Positions 1 through 10,193 are shown, counted from the first letter of the stretch. The stretch: DNA of 64,000 nucleotides from Gaiellasilicea sp963765705 (GCA_963765705.1 CAVXXJ010000002.1:62001-126000); one strand, 5' to 3'. Made by a program: numbers and translations. Notes: a model not told the origin generated them from the sequence alone.

Positions 1-1070
1 TCGACGACCCGCACTCGCTCTGGAACTACGGCACGCTGCTGCCGCACCGCGAGACGGCGCTGCCGAGCCGCACCCCGCTCGTGCCGGCGCCGCGAATCTC
101 GGCCGCCCTCGACATCGACGTCCACCTGAAGCTCGAGACCGCGAACCCGACGCACTCCTTCAAGGACCGGATGGCGGCGAGCGCGGTCGCCGCCGCCCAG
201 GGATTCGGGATCGAGACGCTCTTCTGCGCGTCGACCGGGAATCTCGGAGCGGCGATCGCCGCGGGCTGCGCGGCGGCGGGGCTCGAGGCGGTCATCCTCA
301 ACCCGGCCGACGCCGACGAGCCGATGCTCCCGTCCGCGACCTACGGCGCGACCGTCTTCTCGGTGCGCGGAACGCTCGAGGACTGCCGCCGATCCTGGAA
401 CGTGACCTCGAGCACCTCTTCCCGTGGGGGTTCCTCGAAGGCAATCTGCACCCGTTCGCGGTCGAGGGGATCAAGACGATCGCGTACGAAATCGCGGAGC
501 AGCTGAACTGGGAGACGCCGGACGCGGTCGTCGGCCCGGTCGCGTCCGGAGCGCTCTTCGCGAAGCTCGCCCAGGGCTTCGTCGAGCTCGGCGAGCTCGG
601 CCTCGTCGTCGACAGGCCGCCGCGGATGTACGGCGCGCAGCCCGGAGGTTGCCCACCAGTCGCCGCGGCCTGGGCCGACGAGCGGCCCCCCTCGCGGGTG
701 ACGCCGAACACGATCGCCCGCTCGCTGGCGGTCGGCGATCCGAGCTACGGCGAGCTCGCGATCGGCGCCGCGCGCATGTCGGGCGGCTCGATCACGAGCG
801 TGCCGGAGGAGCTGATCGAGTCGAGCACGGAGCTGCTGGCCGAGAACTCGGGTGTCCTCGCCGACTCCGGCCGGGGGCGTCGCGTTCGCCGCGCTCGTCG
901 ACCTCGTCCGCTCCGGCGCGATCGCGTCGGGCGAGCGAGTCGTGCTCGTCGTCACGGGCAGCGGCATGAAGCCGCGCAGCGACGAGTCCTCGTACCCCGC
1001 CCGGCAGATCGAAGCGGACGCCGACGACTTCCTGGCCGCCCTCGGCGTCGGCCGCAATGCTGAGCTTTAA
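1..1070 (+). CDS. Threonine synthase-like PLP enzyme, 5'-truncated by window edge, frame broken
   Basis: Threonine synthase family (O-phosphohomoserine to threonine, PLP-dependent). The gene starts before the window; the frame is open from base 3. The PLP-lysine motif NPTHSFKDR is encoded around 147-174 and the phosphate-binding STGNLGAA loop around 231-255. Two single-base indels interrupt it: a base seems missing near 395 (after LEDCRR) and one is extra in a G5 run near 875. When the frames are joined the product matches the protein at 18118-19341 end to end, up to the final DADDFLAALGV. Stop TAA 1068-1070. It is one of three ThrC-like genes in the window, so its real substrate is open. The indels are probably sequencing errors. 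Confidence 0.8.
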
Positions 1071-1140
1071 GCGCAAGCCGAGCATCCGCGGAAGCGGATG
1101 CTCGACGCGCGAAAACCCCTAAAGGGGCCGCTTCGCGGCC
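1071..1140. repeat. Two-hairpin intergenic element, copy 1
   Basis: First of three copies (others at 40052-40119 and 53176-53243). It begins right after a stop codon with GCGCAAGC. Hairpin 1 is CGAGCATCCGC, loop GGAA, GCGGATGCTCG (11 bp). Hairpin 2 follows GCGCGAAAA with CCCC-TAAA-GGGG nested inside GCGAA/TTCGC. It lies between the convergent thrC-like gene and the hxlR gene, so a bidirectional terminator or 3'-end stabiliser is a reasonable guess; there is no clear U-tract. Confidence 0.8.
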
Positions 1141-1161
1141 CAAAATCGCCCTCACACGAGG

Positions 1162-1533
1162 CTACCGTGTGCGCGAAGAACGGGCCGCGCCGCGCGCAGC
1201 TCCGGGGACGAGCCAGTTGGTGCCGAACTTCCGCATCTCACGGATGATCGGCAGCAGCGCGCGCCCCTTCTCGGTCAGCTGGTACTCGACGCGCGGAGGC
1301 GACTCGGGATAGCTGTGCCTCGCAACGACACCGGCCTGCTCGAGCGTGCGCAGACGGTCGGCGAGCGTTCGCGTGCTCATTCCCTCACAGACGCGCTCGA
1401 GCTCGCGGAAGCGGCGGGTGCCGCCACCGAGCTCGTGGATGAGCAGCGGCGTCCACTTCGCGGCGACGATCTCGCCGGTGGACGAGACGGCGCTGCGCGC
1501 AAGATCAACGTCCTCGAGCTGCTGTGTCTTCAT
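1162..1533 (-). CDS. HxlR-family winged-helix transcriptional regulator
   Basis: A DNA-binding protein of about 123 aa with the HxlR pattern: KWTPLLIHELGGGTRRFRELER, then GMSTRTLADRLRTLEQAGVVAR (recognition helix) and the wing SPPRVEYQLTEKGRALLPI. The frame is open up to 1650, but the start at 1533 (MKTQQLED) is preferred because GGAGG sits 11 bases upstream and family members start about here. It is divergent from the leucine/isoleucine operon, and the inverted repeat at 1664-1682 lies between them, so it could control that promoter; this is only positional inference. HxlR proteins often sense electrophiles or redox signals. The ligand is unknown here. Confidence 0.8.
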   Translation of the reverse strand: MKTQQLEDVDLARSAVSSTGEIVAAKWTPLLIHELGGGTRRFRELERVCEGMSTRTLADRLRTLEQAGVVARHSYPESPPRVEYQLTEKGRALLPIIREMRKFGTNWLVPGAARGAARSSRTR

Positions 1534-1663
1534 CCCGTCAGTTGCCTCCATGTGAACGGGGCGGGCGGGGATTCGCTCGCCGACGAGTCGCGGTTCACCT
1601 TCTACAGCGACTTTACTCCTCCCCAAGTTTACCGCAAGCCCTGACTGCAAACCTCCCCTTTCA

Positions 1664-1682
1664 GGCTGTACGAGCTACAGCC
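1664..1682. promoter_or_regulatory. Inverted repeat GGCTGTACGAGCTACAGCC (candidate operator)
   Basis: Perfect 7-bp arms with a 5-base centre, placed 2 bases upstream of the leuA-operon -35 box and between hxlR and leuA. The core CTGTA-N5-TACAG is found again, perfectly, at 22785-22799 before alaC/leuC. It fits the T-N11-A spacing of LysR-type sites as well as other dimer sites, so the protein cannot be named. Confidence 0.55.
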
Positions 1683-1684
1683 GC

Positions 1685-1713
1685 TTGACAAAGTAAAGCG
1701 GCGCGAGCAGACT
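1685..1713 (+). promoter_or_regulatory. Sigma-70-type promoter of the leu/ilv/thr operon
   Basis: TTGACA at 1685-1690, a 17-base spacer and CAGACT at 1708-1713 (weak -10). The first 11 spacer bases, AAGTAAAGCGG, are identical to the spacer of the promoter at 34910-34938. A second CTTGA-CAAAG-TAAAG site (1684-1698) overlaps the -35 box. Transcription would start about 1720, just before the leader peptide. Confidence 0.55.
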
Positions 1714-1725
1714 GTGACGGTGCTG

Positions 1726-1818
1726 ATGTCGAACTCGTCCCGGAGCTCGCGCCGCCTTTGCGGCGCCACCGTATGCCCCTCCGGGTCGATCGGCCTCCTC
1801 CTGATTCTCCCCCTCTAG
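1726..1818 (+). CDS. Leu/Ile-rich attenuator leader peptide upstream of leuA
   Basis: A 30-codon reading frame with ATG at 1726 (also GTG at 1720) ends in ...SIGLLLILPL then TAG. Five of the last ten residues are Leu and two are Ile, in a leader between a promoter and leuA. Runs of regulatory codons directly before the stop are the mark of ribosome-mediated attenuation, and leader peptides of this kind are known before leuA in Actinobacteria. The codons used are CTC, CTC, CTG, ATT, CTC, CTC. The last codons lie in the 5' arm of the hairpin at 1807-1824 and the stop codon starts in its loop, so ribosome position would decide whether that hairpin forms. Confidence 0.75.
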   Translation: MSNSSRSSRRLCGATVCPSGSIGLLLILPL

Positions 1819-1892
1819 GGGGAGTAGCGACCACGCGCTGAAAGGCGCATACGCCTACATCGGACGCCACAGGTCCGCCTGCAATTCGGCGG
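1807..1892 (+). promoter_or_regulatory. Attenuator hairpins between leader peptide and leuA
   Basis: Three successive stems: CTCCCCC-TCTA-GGGGGAG (1807-1824), AGGCG-CATA-CGCCT (1843-1856) and CCGCC-N8-GGCGG (1875-1892). The last one ends 8 bases before the leuA ribosome site. No run of T follows, so control could act on translation or Rho access rather than by an intrinsic terminator. The structure was read by eye, not folded. Confidence 0.5.
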
Positions 1893-1913
1893 GCGAATCA
1901 AGGAGGAACAGCT

Positions 1914-3061
<1,148 letters not shown>

Positions 3062-3065
<4 letters not shown>

Positions 3066-3970
3066 CCGCCTATTCGGTCGCATGTCTCGCGGGTGATGGA
3101 ATCGGCCCGGAGGTGATGGCCCAGGCCAGCCGCGGCATGAGCGCGGCGGCGCGCCTGCACGGCTTCGCGCTCGACGAGAAGCACGTGCCGTTCGGCGCCG
3201 ACGCGACCATGCGCGTCGGGCATCCGTACCCGCTCGCGTCGCGGGACACCGCGCTCGCCGCGGACGCGATCCTCGCCGGCCCGATCGACCAGACGCTCCT
3301 GCAGGCGCTCGAGGGTGAGCTCGACCTGCGTGCGGCGGTCATGCGCGTCCGGCTGCGGAACGCGGCAACGACGTTCGTCGCGCCGGTCGATCCCGATGCG
3401 TGGGCGTGGACGCTCGAGCGGGCGATCGCCACCGCGCGCCTGAGCCGCGGCCACCTGACGTTCGTCGGCAACGACGACCGCTGGGCGGCCGACGCCGCCG
3501 CCGCGGGCCGCGACAGCTGCCTGACCGTCACGCATCTCTCCACCCGCAGCGCCATCCGCGCCCTTGCGTCGGACCCGGACGTGTTCGACGTCGTCCTCTG
3601 CGACCGGTCGCTGCTCGTCCCGCTGGCCGAGGTCGCGTGCCTCGACCCGCGGCGCGTGCTCGCCTGGGGCAGGCTGTCCGCCCACGGGCCGGGCATCTTC
3701 GGACCGAGCCACGGAACCGCCGCCGACATCGCCGGCCACGGCGTCGCGGATCCGAGCTCGATGCTGCTCGCGGCCGCGCTGATGCTCGGCGAGGGCCTCG
3801 GCGAGCGGGGGGCCGCGGCAACGCTGTCCGCGGCCGTCTCATACGTGCGGGGCACCGGCGTGCGACGCGCAGTCGGCACCGTGCTGATGAGCACCGAACT
3901 GACCGATGCCGTGCTCGCCCAGCTACCACAGTCGCACTCCAATGCCGAGTTCATGACGGAGGCCGTCTGA
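3062..3970 (+). CDS. LeuB/isocitrate-dehydrogenase-like pseudoenzyme
   Basis: Starts with GTG overlapping the leuA stop (GTGA), so translation is coupled. About 302 aa. The N-terminus VACLAGDGIGPEVM and the C-terminal IFGPSHGTAADIAGHGVADP clearly belong to the isopropylmalate/isocitrate dehydrogenase fold, but the middle has diverged. The family Lys region is GHLTFVGNDD instead of a DK motif, and the metal-binding stretch TENTFGDILSD of the true LeuB at 19724 reads CDRSLLVPLAE. The Arg-rich substrate loop (RE..GG.YYG) is also missing. It is therefore unlikely to oxidise isopropylmalate. Its place directly after a LeuA without regulatory domain suggests a regulatory or structural partner; that is inference. 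Confidence 0.7.
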
Positions 3971-5709
3971 TGCTGATGAACGGCGCCGACGCGCTCCTTC
4001 GCTCGCTCGAGGCGGAGGGCGTCGACACCGTGTTCGGCATTCCCGGCGGGGCGATCCTGCCGACGTACGACGCGCTCGCGCGCGGCACCTCGATCCGGCA
4101 CGTGCTCGCCCGCCACGAGCAGGGCGCGGGTCACATGGCGCAGGGCTACTCGCGGGCCTCGGGCCGCACCGGCGTCGCGTTCGCGACGTCGGGCCCCGGC
4201 GCGACCAACCTGGTGACGCCGATCGCCGACGCCTGGATGGACTCGACGCCGCTCGTCTGCGTGACCGGGCAGGTGCGCTCGCAGCTGATCGGCACAGACG
4301 CCTTCCAGGAGTGCGACATCACCGGGATCACGATTCCGATCGTCAAGCACTCCTGGCTCGTCCAGGACGTGAACGAGATCCCGCACGCGATCAAGGCTGC
4401 GTTCCACATCGCCCGCACGGGGCGGTGCGGGCCGGTTCTCGTCGACATCCCGCGCGACATCCAGGAGGCCGAGATCGACTTCAGCTATCCGGACGAGATC
4501 GATCTTCCCGGCTGGAAGCCCGCCGCCGGCGTCAACGCGAAGCAGGTGCGGGCGGCGGCGCAGGCGATCGCGGACGCGCAACGGCCCGTGCTCTACGTCG
4601 GCGGCGGGACGATCAACGCCGAGGCCTGCGACGAGCTGCGCAGGGTCGCCGAGCTCTGGCAGCTCCCGGTCGTGACGACGCTGATGGCGAAGAGCGCGTT
4701 CCCGGAGACGCACGAGCTGCACTTTGGCTGGCCGGGCATGCACGGCGCGAAGTGGTCGAACTGGGCGATGAACAAGTGCGACGTGCTCGTTGCCGTCGGC
4801 GCCCGCTTCGACGACCGCGTCACCGGCAAGCTCTCCGCGTTCGCCCCCGGCGCGACGGTCGTCCACCTCGACGTCGACGCCGCCGAGATCGGGAAGCTGA
4901 GGCGCGCCGACATCCCGGTCGTCGGGCCCCTGAAGCAGATCCTCGCCGAGCTCGGCAGCGCGTTCGAGGCGCTGAGCGAGCAGGGCGTCGGCTCGCAGAC
5001 CCGGCCCTGGCTCGCCCAGCTCGCCGCCTGGCGCGAGGAGTTCCCGCTCCGCTACGGCGAAGACGGCGACCTGCTCAAGCCGCAGCAGGTGCTCGAGTCC
5101 CTGCAGGCGCTGACCGCGGGCCGAGACGACGTGATCTGGACGACCGGCGTCGGCCAGCACCAGATGTGGGCGATGCAGTACCTGCTCTGCGACCGCCCGC
5201 GCAGCTTCATCACCTCGGGCGGCCTCGGCACGATGGGCTACGGGCTCCCCGCGGCGGTCGGCGCGAAGGCCGCGCGACCGGACGCGACCGTCGTCTGCGT
5301 CGACGGCGACGGCTGCTTCCAGATGACCTCGCAGGAGCTCGCGACCTCGGTGACCGAGAACCTCCCGATCGTCGTCGTGATCGTCAACAACGGCTACCTC
5401 GGCATGGTCCGCCAGTGGCAGGACATGTTCTTCGAGGAGCGGTTCTCGCAGGTCCGTCTGGACGAGGGCTCGCCCGACTACGTGAAGCTGGCCGAGGCGT
5501 ACGGCGCGGTCGGCCTCCGCGTCGACACCGAGGACGAGCTCGCTCCCGTCCTCTCGGAGGCGCTGGCCTGCGGCCGCACCGCGGTCGTCGACTGCCGCGT
5601 CGACCCGGCCGAGCACTGCTTCCCGATGATCCCGGCCGGAGCGGCGGCGCTCGACCTCGTCGAGTACGGCGAGAGCAACGTCGCCGGCGGGGCGGTGCCG
5701 GTCCCGTGA
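3970..5709 (+). CDS. ilvB: Acetolactate synthase large subunit
   Basis: ThDP- and FAD-dependent enzyme that makes 2-acetolactate or 2-aceto-2-hydroxybutyrate for Val/Leu/Ile. 579 aa, the usual length. The ThDP-activating Glu lies in LARHEQGAGHMAQGYSR (about residue 47), followed by ATSGPGATNLVTPIADA, the FAD-domain stretch, and the ThDP-binding GDGCFQMTSQELATSVTENL...NNGYLGMVRQWQ near residues 445-485. The ATG at 3970 overlaps the previous stop (TGATG); a second ATG at 3976 could also serve. The small subunit follows with a 4-base overlap, consistent with one holoenzyme. Confidence 0.96.
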   Translation: MLMNGADALLRSLEAEGVDTVFGIPGGAILPTYDALARGTSIRHVLARHEQGAGHMAQGYSRASGRTGVAFATSGPGATNLVTPIADAWMDSTPLVCVTGQVRSQLIGTDAFQECDITGITIPIVKHSWLVQDVNEIPHAIKAAFHIARTGRCGPVLVDIPRDIQEAEIDFSYPDEIDLPGWKPAAGVNAKQVRAAAQAIADAQRPVLYVGGGTINAEACDELRRVAELWQLPVVTTLMAKSAFPETHELHFGWPGMHGAKWSNWAMNKCDVLVAVGARFDDRVTGKLSAFAPGATVVHLDVDAAEIGKLRRADIPVVGPLKQILAELGSAFEALSEQGVGSQTRPWLAQLAAWREEFPLRYGEDGDLLKPQQVLESLQALTAGRDDVIWTTGVGQHQMWAMQYLLCDRPRSFITSGGLGTMGYGLPAAVGAKAARPDATVVCVDGDGCFQMTSQELATSVTENLPIVVVIVNNGYLGMVRQWQDMFFEERFSQVRLDEGSPDYVKLAEAYGAVGLRVDTEDELAPVLSEALACGRTAVVDCRVDPAEHCFPMIPAGAAALDLVEYGESNVAGGAVPVP

Positions 5710-6218
5710 TCCACACCGTCTCCGTCCTCGTCGAGGACAAGCCTGGAGCGCTGATGCGCATCTCGAGCATGTTCGCCCGGCGGGGCTACAACATCGAGAG
5801 CCTCGCCGTCGGCCCCACCGAGCGTCCCAACGTCTCCCGCATCGTCCTGCGGGTCGACTGCTCGCAGCACTCGCTGGAGCAGATCGAGAAGCAGATGCAC
5901 AAGCTCGTCAACGTCCTGCGGGTGAGCGAGCTCGAGCCCGGACAGGCGGTCGAGCGGGAGCTCGCCCTGATCACCGTCGCCGCCCCGCCTGCGAAGCGCG
6001 CGGAGCTGCTGTCGCTCGCCGAGGTGCTCGGCGTCCGAGTGGCCGACGTGGGGCCGAACGCGATCGTGTTCGAGGTCGTCGGCGCGCCGGACCAGATCGA
6101 CACGTTCGAGGAGCTGGTGCGCCCGCACGGGATCAAGGAGCTCGCCCGCACCGGCAGGATCGGACTGGCGCGCGCAGGGGCCGGGCGCTCAGAATCCAAG
6201 CAACTCGTCCACAACTAG
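5706..6218 (+). CDS. ilvN: Acetolactate synthase small (regulatory) subunit
   Basis: 170 aa. The N-terminal ACT domain (HTVSVLVEDKPGALMRISSMFARRGYNIESLAVG, residues 2-36) binds valine in this family, and the C-terminal ALS_ss_C domain follows (ELALITVAAPPAKRAELL onward). The subunit raises the activity of IlvB and confers feedback control. GTG start at 5706 overlaps the ilvB stop. The normal ACT domain is a contrast with leuA in the same operon, which lacks its sensor domain. Confidence 0.95.
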   Translation: MIHTVSVLVEDKPGALMRISSMFARRGYNIESLAVGPTERPNVSRIVLRVDCSQHSLEQIEKQMHKLVNVLRVSELEPGQAVERELALITVAAPPAKRAELLSLAEVLGVRVADVGPNAIVFEVVGAPDQIDTFEELVRPHGIKELARTGRIGLARAGAGRSESKQLVHN

Positions 6219-6245
6219 CCGACATCTAGCGAAAGGAAGCCGACA

Positions 6246-7247
6246 GTGGCAACCATCTACAACGGCGGCAACGTCGACCTGCTCTCCGGCAAGGTCGCCA
6301 TCCTCGGCTTCGGCAGTCAGGGTCACGCCCACGCGCTGAACCTGCACGAGTCGGGCGTCGACGTCATGGTCGGGCTCCGGCCCGGCAGCGCGTCGCGGGC
6401 TGCGGCCGAGTCGGCCGGCCTCGCGGTCGGCACGGTGGCAGAGGCGGTCGCGGGCGCGCAGCTCGTCGCCGTCCTCCTTCCCGACCAGGTGCAGAAGCGC
6501 GTCTACGAGGAGGAGGTCGCCCCGAACCTGGCCGAGGGCGCGGCGCTCGTCTTCGCGCACGGCTTCAACGTCCACTACGGCCGGGTCCAGGCGCCCGCCG
6601 GCCACGACGTGATCATGGTCGCCCCGAAGGGCCCCGGACACGTCGTCCGGCGCCTCTTCACCGAGGGCCTCGGCACGCCGGCGGTGGTCGCGGTCGCGCA
6701 GGACGCGAGCGGTCAGGCGCTCGAGCTCGCGCTGGCCTATGGAACCGCGATCGGCGCCGGCCGCGCGGGGATGATCGAGACCACGTTCGCGGAGGAAACG
6801 GAAACAGACCTCTTCGGTGAGCAGGCGGTGCTGTGCGGCGGCACGGCCGAGCTGATCCGCGCCGGCTTCGAGACGCTCGTCGAGGCGGGCTATCAGCCCG
6901 AGGTCGCCTACTACGAGTGCCTGCACGAGCTGAAGCTGATCGTCGACCTGATCTGGGAGGGCGGCCTCTCGCACATGCGCTGGTCGATCTCCGACACGGC
7001 CGAGTACGGCGACTTCACGCGCGGTGACCGGATCATCGACGAGCACGTGCGCGGCAAGATGCGCGAGGTGCTCGGTGAGATCCAGGACGGGACGTTCGCG
7101 CGCGAGTGGATCGCGGAGATGGACTCCGGCGAGAAGAACCTCGACGAGTTGCGGGCTGCCGCACGCGAGCGGCAGATCGAGCAGGTCGGCCTCGAGCTCC
7201 GGTCGCTGATGACGCGGGAGCAGGCCGGGGAACCGAGTGTCGGTTGA
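6246..7247 (+). CDS. ilvC: Ketol-acid reductoisomerase, class I
   Basis: NADPH-dependent rearrangement and reduction of acetohydroxy acids. 333 aa with the Rossmann motif GFGSQGHAHALNLHESG (about residues 25-41), the KPKGPGH-like site (VAPKGPGHVVRR), and the metal-binding DLFGEQAVLCGG and YYECLHELKLIVDLIWEGG segments. The short, single C-terminal domain makes it class I. GTG start at 6246 is preceded by AAAGGAAG. It is the only gene of the operon with a measurable gap before it (27 bases). Confidence 0.96.
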   Translation: MATIYNGGNVDLLSGKVAILGFGSQGHAHALNLHESGVDVMVGLRPGSASRAAAESAGLAVGTVAEAVAGAQLVAVLLPDQVQKRVYEEEVAPNLAEGAALVFAHGFNVHYGRVQAPAGHDVIMVAPKGPGHVVRRLFTEGLGTPAVVAVAQDASGQALELALAYGTAIGAGRAGMIETTFAEETETDLFGEQAVLCGGTAELIRAGFETLVEAGYQPEVAYYECLHELKLIVDLIWEGGLSHMRWSISDTAEYGDFTRGDRIIDEHVRGKMREVLGEIQDGTFAREWIAEMDSGEKNLDELRAAARERQIEQVGLELRSLMTREQAGEPSVG

Positions 7248-8520
7248 CGTCCCGGTTGCCCTGCTCGGGTACGGGACGGTCGGCTCCGCCGTAGCGCGGC
7301 TGCTGGCAGACAGCGCAGACGACATCGAGCGCGCGACGGGGCACCGGCTCAGGCTGGTGAATGCGCTCGTGCGCGACGTCGAGAAGGAGCGCGAGTTCCA
7401 GCCGGCAGACGGCGTGCTGACGACCGACTTCGCCCGGATTCGCGACGACGAGTCGATCGCGGTCGTCGCGGAGGTGATGGGCGGCCTCGAGCCGACCGGC
7501 GGCTATCTCCTCGACCTCCTGCGCGCCGGCAAGCCGGTCGTGACCGCGAACAAGCAGCTGCTCGCACGCCGCAGCACGGAGCTCTTCGCAGCAGCAGCCG
7601 AGACGGGCGTGCAGCTCCGCTTCGAGGCGTCGGTCTGCGCTGCGATCCCGGTGATCAAGGTGCTGCGTGAGTCGCTCGTCGTCACGAACGTCCACCGCGT
7701 GCTCGGGATCGTCAACGGCACGACCAACTTCATCCTCACCCGCATGGAGGCCGGCGCCGGCTACGACGAGGCGCTCGCCGAAGCGCAACGGCTCGGCTAC
7801 GCGGAGGCCGACCCGACCGAGGACGTCTCGGGAGCAGACGCGGCCGCGAAGATGGCGATCCTCGCGAGCGTGGCATTCGGCTCGCGGGTCGAGCTCGACG
7901 ACGTCGCCTACGAGGGGATCGAGCGGATCCGGCCGGAGCACGTGGAGGCCGCCGACTCGCTCGACTCGGTGATCCGGCTGGTCGGCACGGCCACGCTCCT
8001 CGACGGGGCGGTCGACGTCCGCGTCGGCCCCGCGCTGGTCAACCGGCACCACCCGCTCGCATCGGTCGAAGGGCCGTTCAACGCCGTGATGCTGCACGGG
8101 GACGCGATCCGCGAGATCATGCTGGAAGGCCCCGGCGCCGGCGGCCTCGAGACTGCGTCGGCGGTGGTGGCGGACATGGTGAGCGTGCTCGGGACAACCG
8201 GAACCGGCTTCCTCCAGGACGACGCCTGCTGGCGCTCGCTGCCGAAGCTGCCTGCGGGCGAGCTCCCGGCGCCGTTCTACGTCAGGATCGCCGTCGAGGA
8301 CCGGCCGGGCGTGCTCGCGCACGTCGCCGAGCGGTTCGCCGAGGAAGGCGTCTCGATCGCCCAGCTGTCGCAGCACGTGCAGAACGGGAACGCGGCGCTC
8401 GACGTCGTCACCCACACCGCGCCGTCGGGCCGCGTCGCCGCCGCGCTCGACGCGATTGCGGCCCTCCCCGAGGTGCACGCCCGCCCCGAGGCGCTCCGCG
8501 TCGTCACCGAACGTGGCTGA
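7237..8520 (+). CDS. hom: Homoserine dehydrogenase with C-terminal ACT domain
   Basis: Reduces aspartate semialdehyde to homoserine, the branch point to threonine and methionine. 427 aa. N-terminal nucleotide-binding LLGYGTVGSAVARLL, TANKQLLA, catalytic region GIVNGTTNFILTRM and YAEADPTEDVSGADAAAK. The final part (FYVRIAVEDRPGVLAHVAERFAEEGVSIAQL, about residues 345-375) is an ACT domain, usual for threonine-inhibited Gram-positive enzymes. GTG start overlaps the ilvC stop by 11 bases, so Thr genes are translationally coupled to Ile/Val genes. Confidence 0.95.
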   Translation: MSVDVPVALLGYGTVGSAVARLLADSADDIERATGHRLRLVNALVRDVEKEREFQPADGVLTTDFARIRDDESIAVVAEVMGGLEPTGGYLLDLLRAGKPVVTANKQLLARRSTELFAAAAETGVQLRFEASVCAAIPVIKVLRESLVVTNVHRVLGIVNGTTNFILTRMEAGAGYDEALAEAQRLGYAEADPTEDVSGADAAAKMAILASVAFGSRVELDDVAYEGIERIRPEHVEAADSLDSVIRLVGTATLLDGAVDVRVGPALVNRHHPLASVEGPFNAVMLHGDAIREIMLEGPGAGGLETASAVVADMVSVLGTTGTGFLQDDACWRSLPKLPAGELPAPFYVRIAVEDRPGVLAHVAERFAEEGVSIAQLSQHVQNGNAALDVVTHTAPSGRVAAALDAIAALPEVHARPEALRVVTERG

Positions 8521-9370
8521 CGTTACCGTCACTCTCGGCGAGGGGTCGACGCCACTGCTGGCCCTGCCGCGCCTGTCGGCACGACTCGGTGTGGAGCTGT
8601 GGGTCAAGTGGGAGGGCGCGAACCCGACCGGCTCGTTCAAGGATCGCGGCATGGCCGTCGCCGTCTCGCGGGCGTTGGAGCGTGGCGCGCCCGGAATCGT
8701 CTGCGCCTCGACGGGCAACACCGCAGCCTCGGCGGCCGCCTATGCCGCCCGCGCCGGCCTGCCGGCGATCGTGGTCACGAGCCGCGGCGCCGTCGCTCGC
8801 GGCAAGATGATCCAGGCTCGTGCGGCCGGCGTCGAGGCGCGCGAGATCGACGGCACGTTCAACGACGCGCATCTCGAGGCGCAGCGGCTCGCCCAGGCGG
8901 AAGGTCTCGTCAACGTCAACTCGATCAATCCCGACCGGATCGAGGGCCAGTCCTCCGCGGCACGCGAGGTGCTCGAGCAGCTCGGCGGCCTCCCCGACGT
9001 GCTCGCGCTGCCCTACGGCGGCGGCGGCAACACCGTCAGCTACGCGCAGGGGTTCGGCGAGACGCTGCCGCGCTTCCTCCTCGGCGAGGCGGCGCAGCGG
9101 CAGGACACGTTCGCGAGCGCGATCCGGATCGGCGATCCCGTCCACCGCGACGAGGTCGGCCGGGTGCTCGAGCGCTCCGGCGGGCAGATCGTCTCTCTGT
9201 CCGAAGCCGATCTGGAGCGGGCGTGGCGCGCGCTGGCGCGGGAGGAGGGCATCTTCTGCGAGCCCGCCAGCGCGGCCGGGATCGCAGCGATCGAGGCGGC
9301 CGGCTTACGCGACGTGCAGGTCGTCTGCGTCGTCACCGGCCACGGTCTCAAGGACCCCGACGCGGTTTGA
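8513..9370 (+). CDS. thrC: Threonine synthase (short form)
   Basis: 285 aa PLP enzyme converting O-phosphohomoserine to threonine. Motifs: GEGSTPLLALPRL, PLP lysine in ANPTGSFKDRGMAVA (about residue 42), CASTGNTAASAAAYAARAG, and the glycine loop LPYGGGGNTVSYAQGF. GTG at 8513 overlaps the hom stop by 8 bases. It sits in the classic hom-thrC-thrB order and is the best candidate for the main threonine synthase. The two other ThrC-like proteins in the window (1-1070; 18118-19341) are longer and share HSFKDR rather than GSFKDR. Confidence 0.93.
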   Translation: MADVTVTLGEGSTPLLALPRLSARLGVELWVKWEGANPTGSFKDRGMAVAVSRALERGAPGIVCASTGNTAASAAAYAARAGLPAIVVTSRGAVARGKMIQARAAGVEAREIDGTFNDAHLEAQRLAQAEGLVNVNSINPDRIEGQSSAAREVLEQLGGLPDVLALPYGGGGNTVSYAQGFGETLPRFLLGEAAQRQDTFASAIRIGDPVHRDEVGRVLERSGGQIVSLSEADLERAWRALAREEGIFCEPASAAGIAAIEAAGLRDVQVVCVVTGHGLKDPDAV

Positions 9371-10193
9371 CGCGAGACGATCCTCCGCGTCCGCGCCCCG
9401 GCCACGACCGCGAACATCGGCCCCGGCTTCGACTGCGCCGGCGCCGCGCTCGACCTCTGGAACGAGCTCGAGCTCCAACCGGGCGACGGCCCCGTCGACC
9501 GCGAGCACCTCGGCGTCCGCGCGTTCGAGCGCCTCGTTCCTGCCGACGGCTGGAGCTTTCAGTTCACCGACAACATCCCGCAAGCGCGCGGGCTCGGCTC
9601 GAGCGCCTCGATCGTCGCGCTCGGGCTGGTCGCCGCGATGATCGTCGGGAAGCTGGAGCCCACGGCGGACGAGCTGCTCGCGCTCGGGGCACCGCTCGAA
9701 GGCCACGGCGACAACCTCGCCGCGGCGCTCGTCGGCGGCGTCTGCCTGACCTGGGGCACCCACATCGCCCGGATCGCGGACACGACGCCCGCGACGCCGA
9801 TCGCCCTCGTGCCCTCGCACCGGGTCGAGACCGCGGCGTCCCGCGCCGCGCTCCCTCGAAACCGTCACCCACGCGGACGCAGCGTTCTCGGCCGGCCGCG
9901 CGGCGCTGCTCGGCGCGGCGCTCGCGAGCAACTCGGCCGAGCTCTTCGAGGCGGCGCTCGAGGACAAGCTCCACGAGCCGTACCGCGCCGACAGCTCGCC
10001 GCTCCTCGGCGAGGTTCGTGGCCGCCTGCCCGTTGGCGCGCTCGGCGCCACCCTCTCCGGCGCCGGCCCGACGGTGATGGTCTGGGCGCGCAACGGCCAG
10101 GCCGAGTCGTGCGCCGAGGAGCTCCAGCACCGCTTTCCCGACGACCAGGTCCTCCCACTCACGATCTCGCCGACAGGAGCCGGACCCACATGA
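9366..10193 (+). CDS. thrB: Homoserine kinase (GHMP), frame broken
   Basis: Phosphorylates homoserine for threonine synthase. GHMP-kinase motifs: VRAPATTANIGPGFDCAGAAL near the N-terminus, the ATP loop PQARGLGSSASIVALGL, and the C-terminal GALGATLSGAGPTVMVW. The start is probably TTG at 9366, overlapping the thrC stop, with an extra base just after (near 9373); another extra C near 9857 breaks the frame after SRAALP. Repaired length is about 275 aa, slightly short for the family. Both indels fit the error pattern in this part of the window. Confidence 0.85.

Noticed and set aside
341..1057. Long Arg-rich open frames antisense to real genes (for example 341-1057 minus, 3070-5616 minus, 19277-22330 minus outside leuC/leuD, 62135-63847 minus upstream part)
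   Set aside because: They are shadows caused by high GC at third positions: low-complexity Arg/Ala/Gly composition, no domain motifs, and a conserved gene on the other strand.
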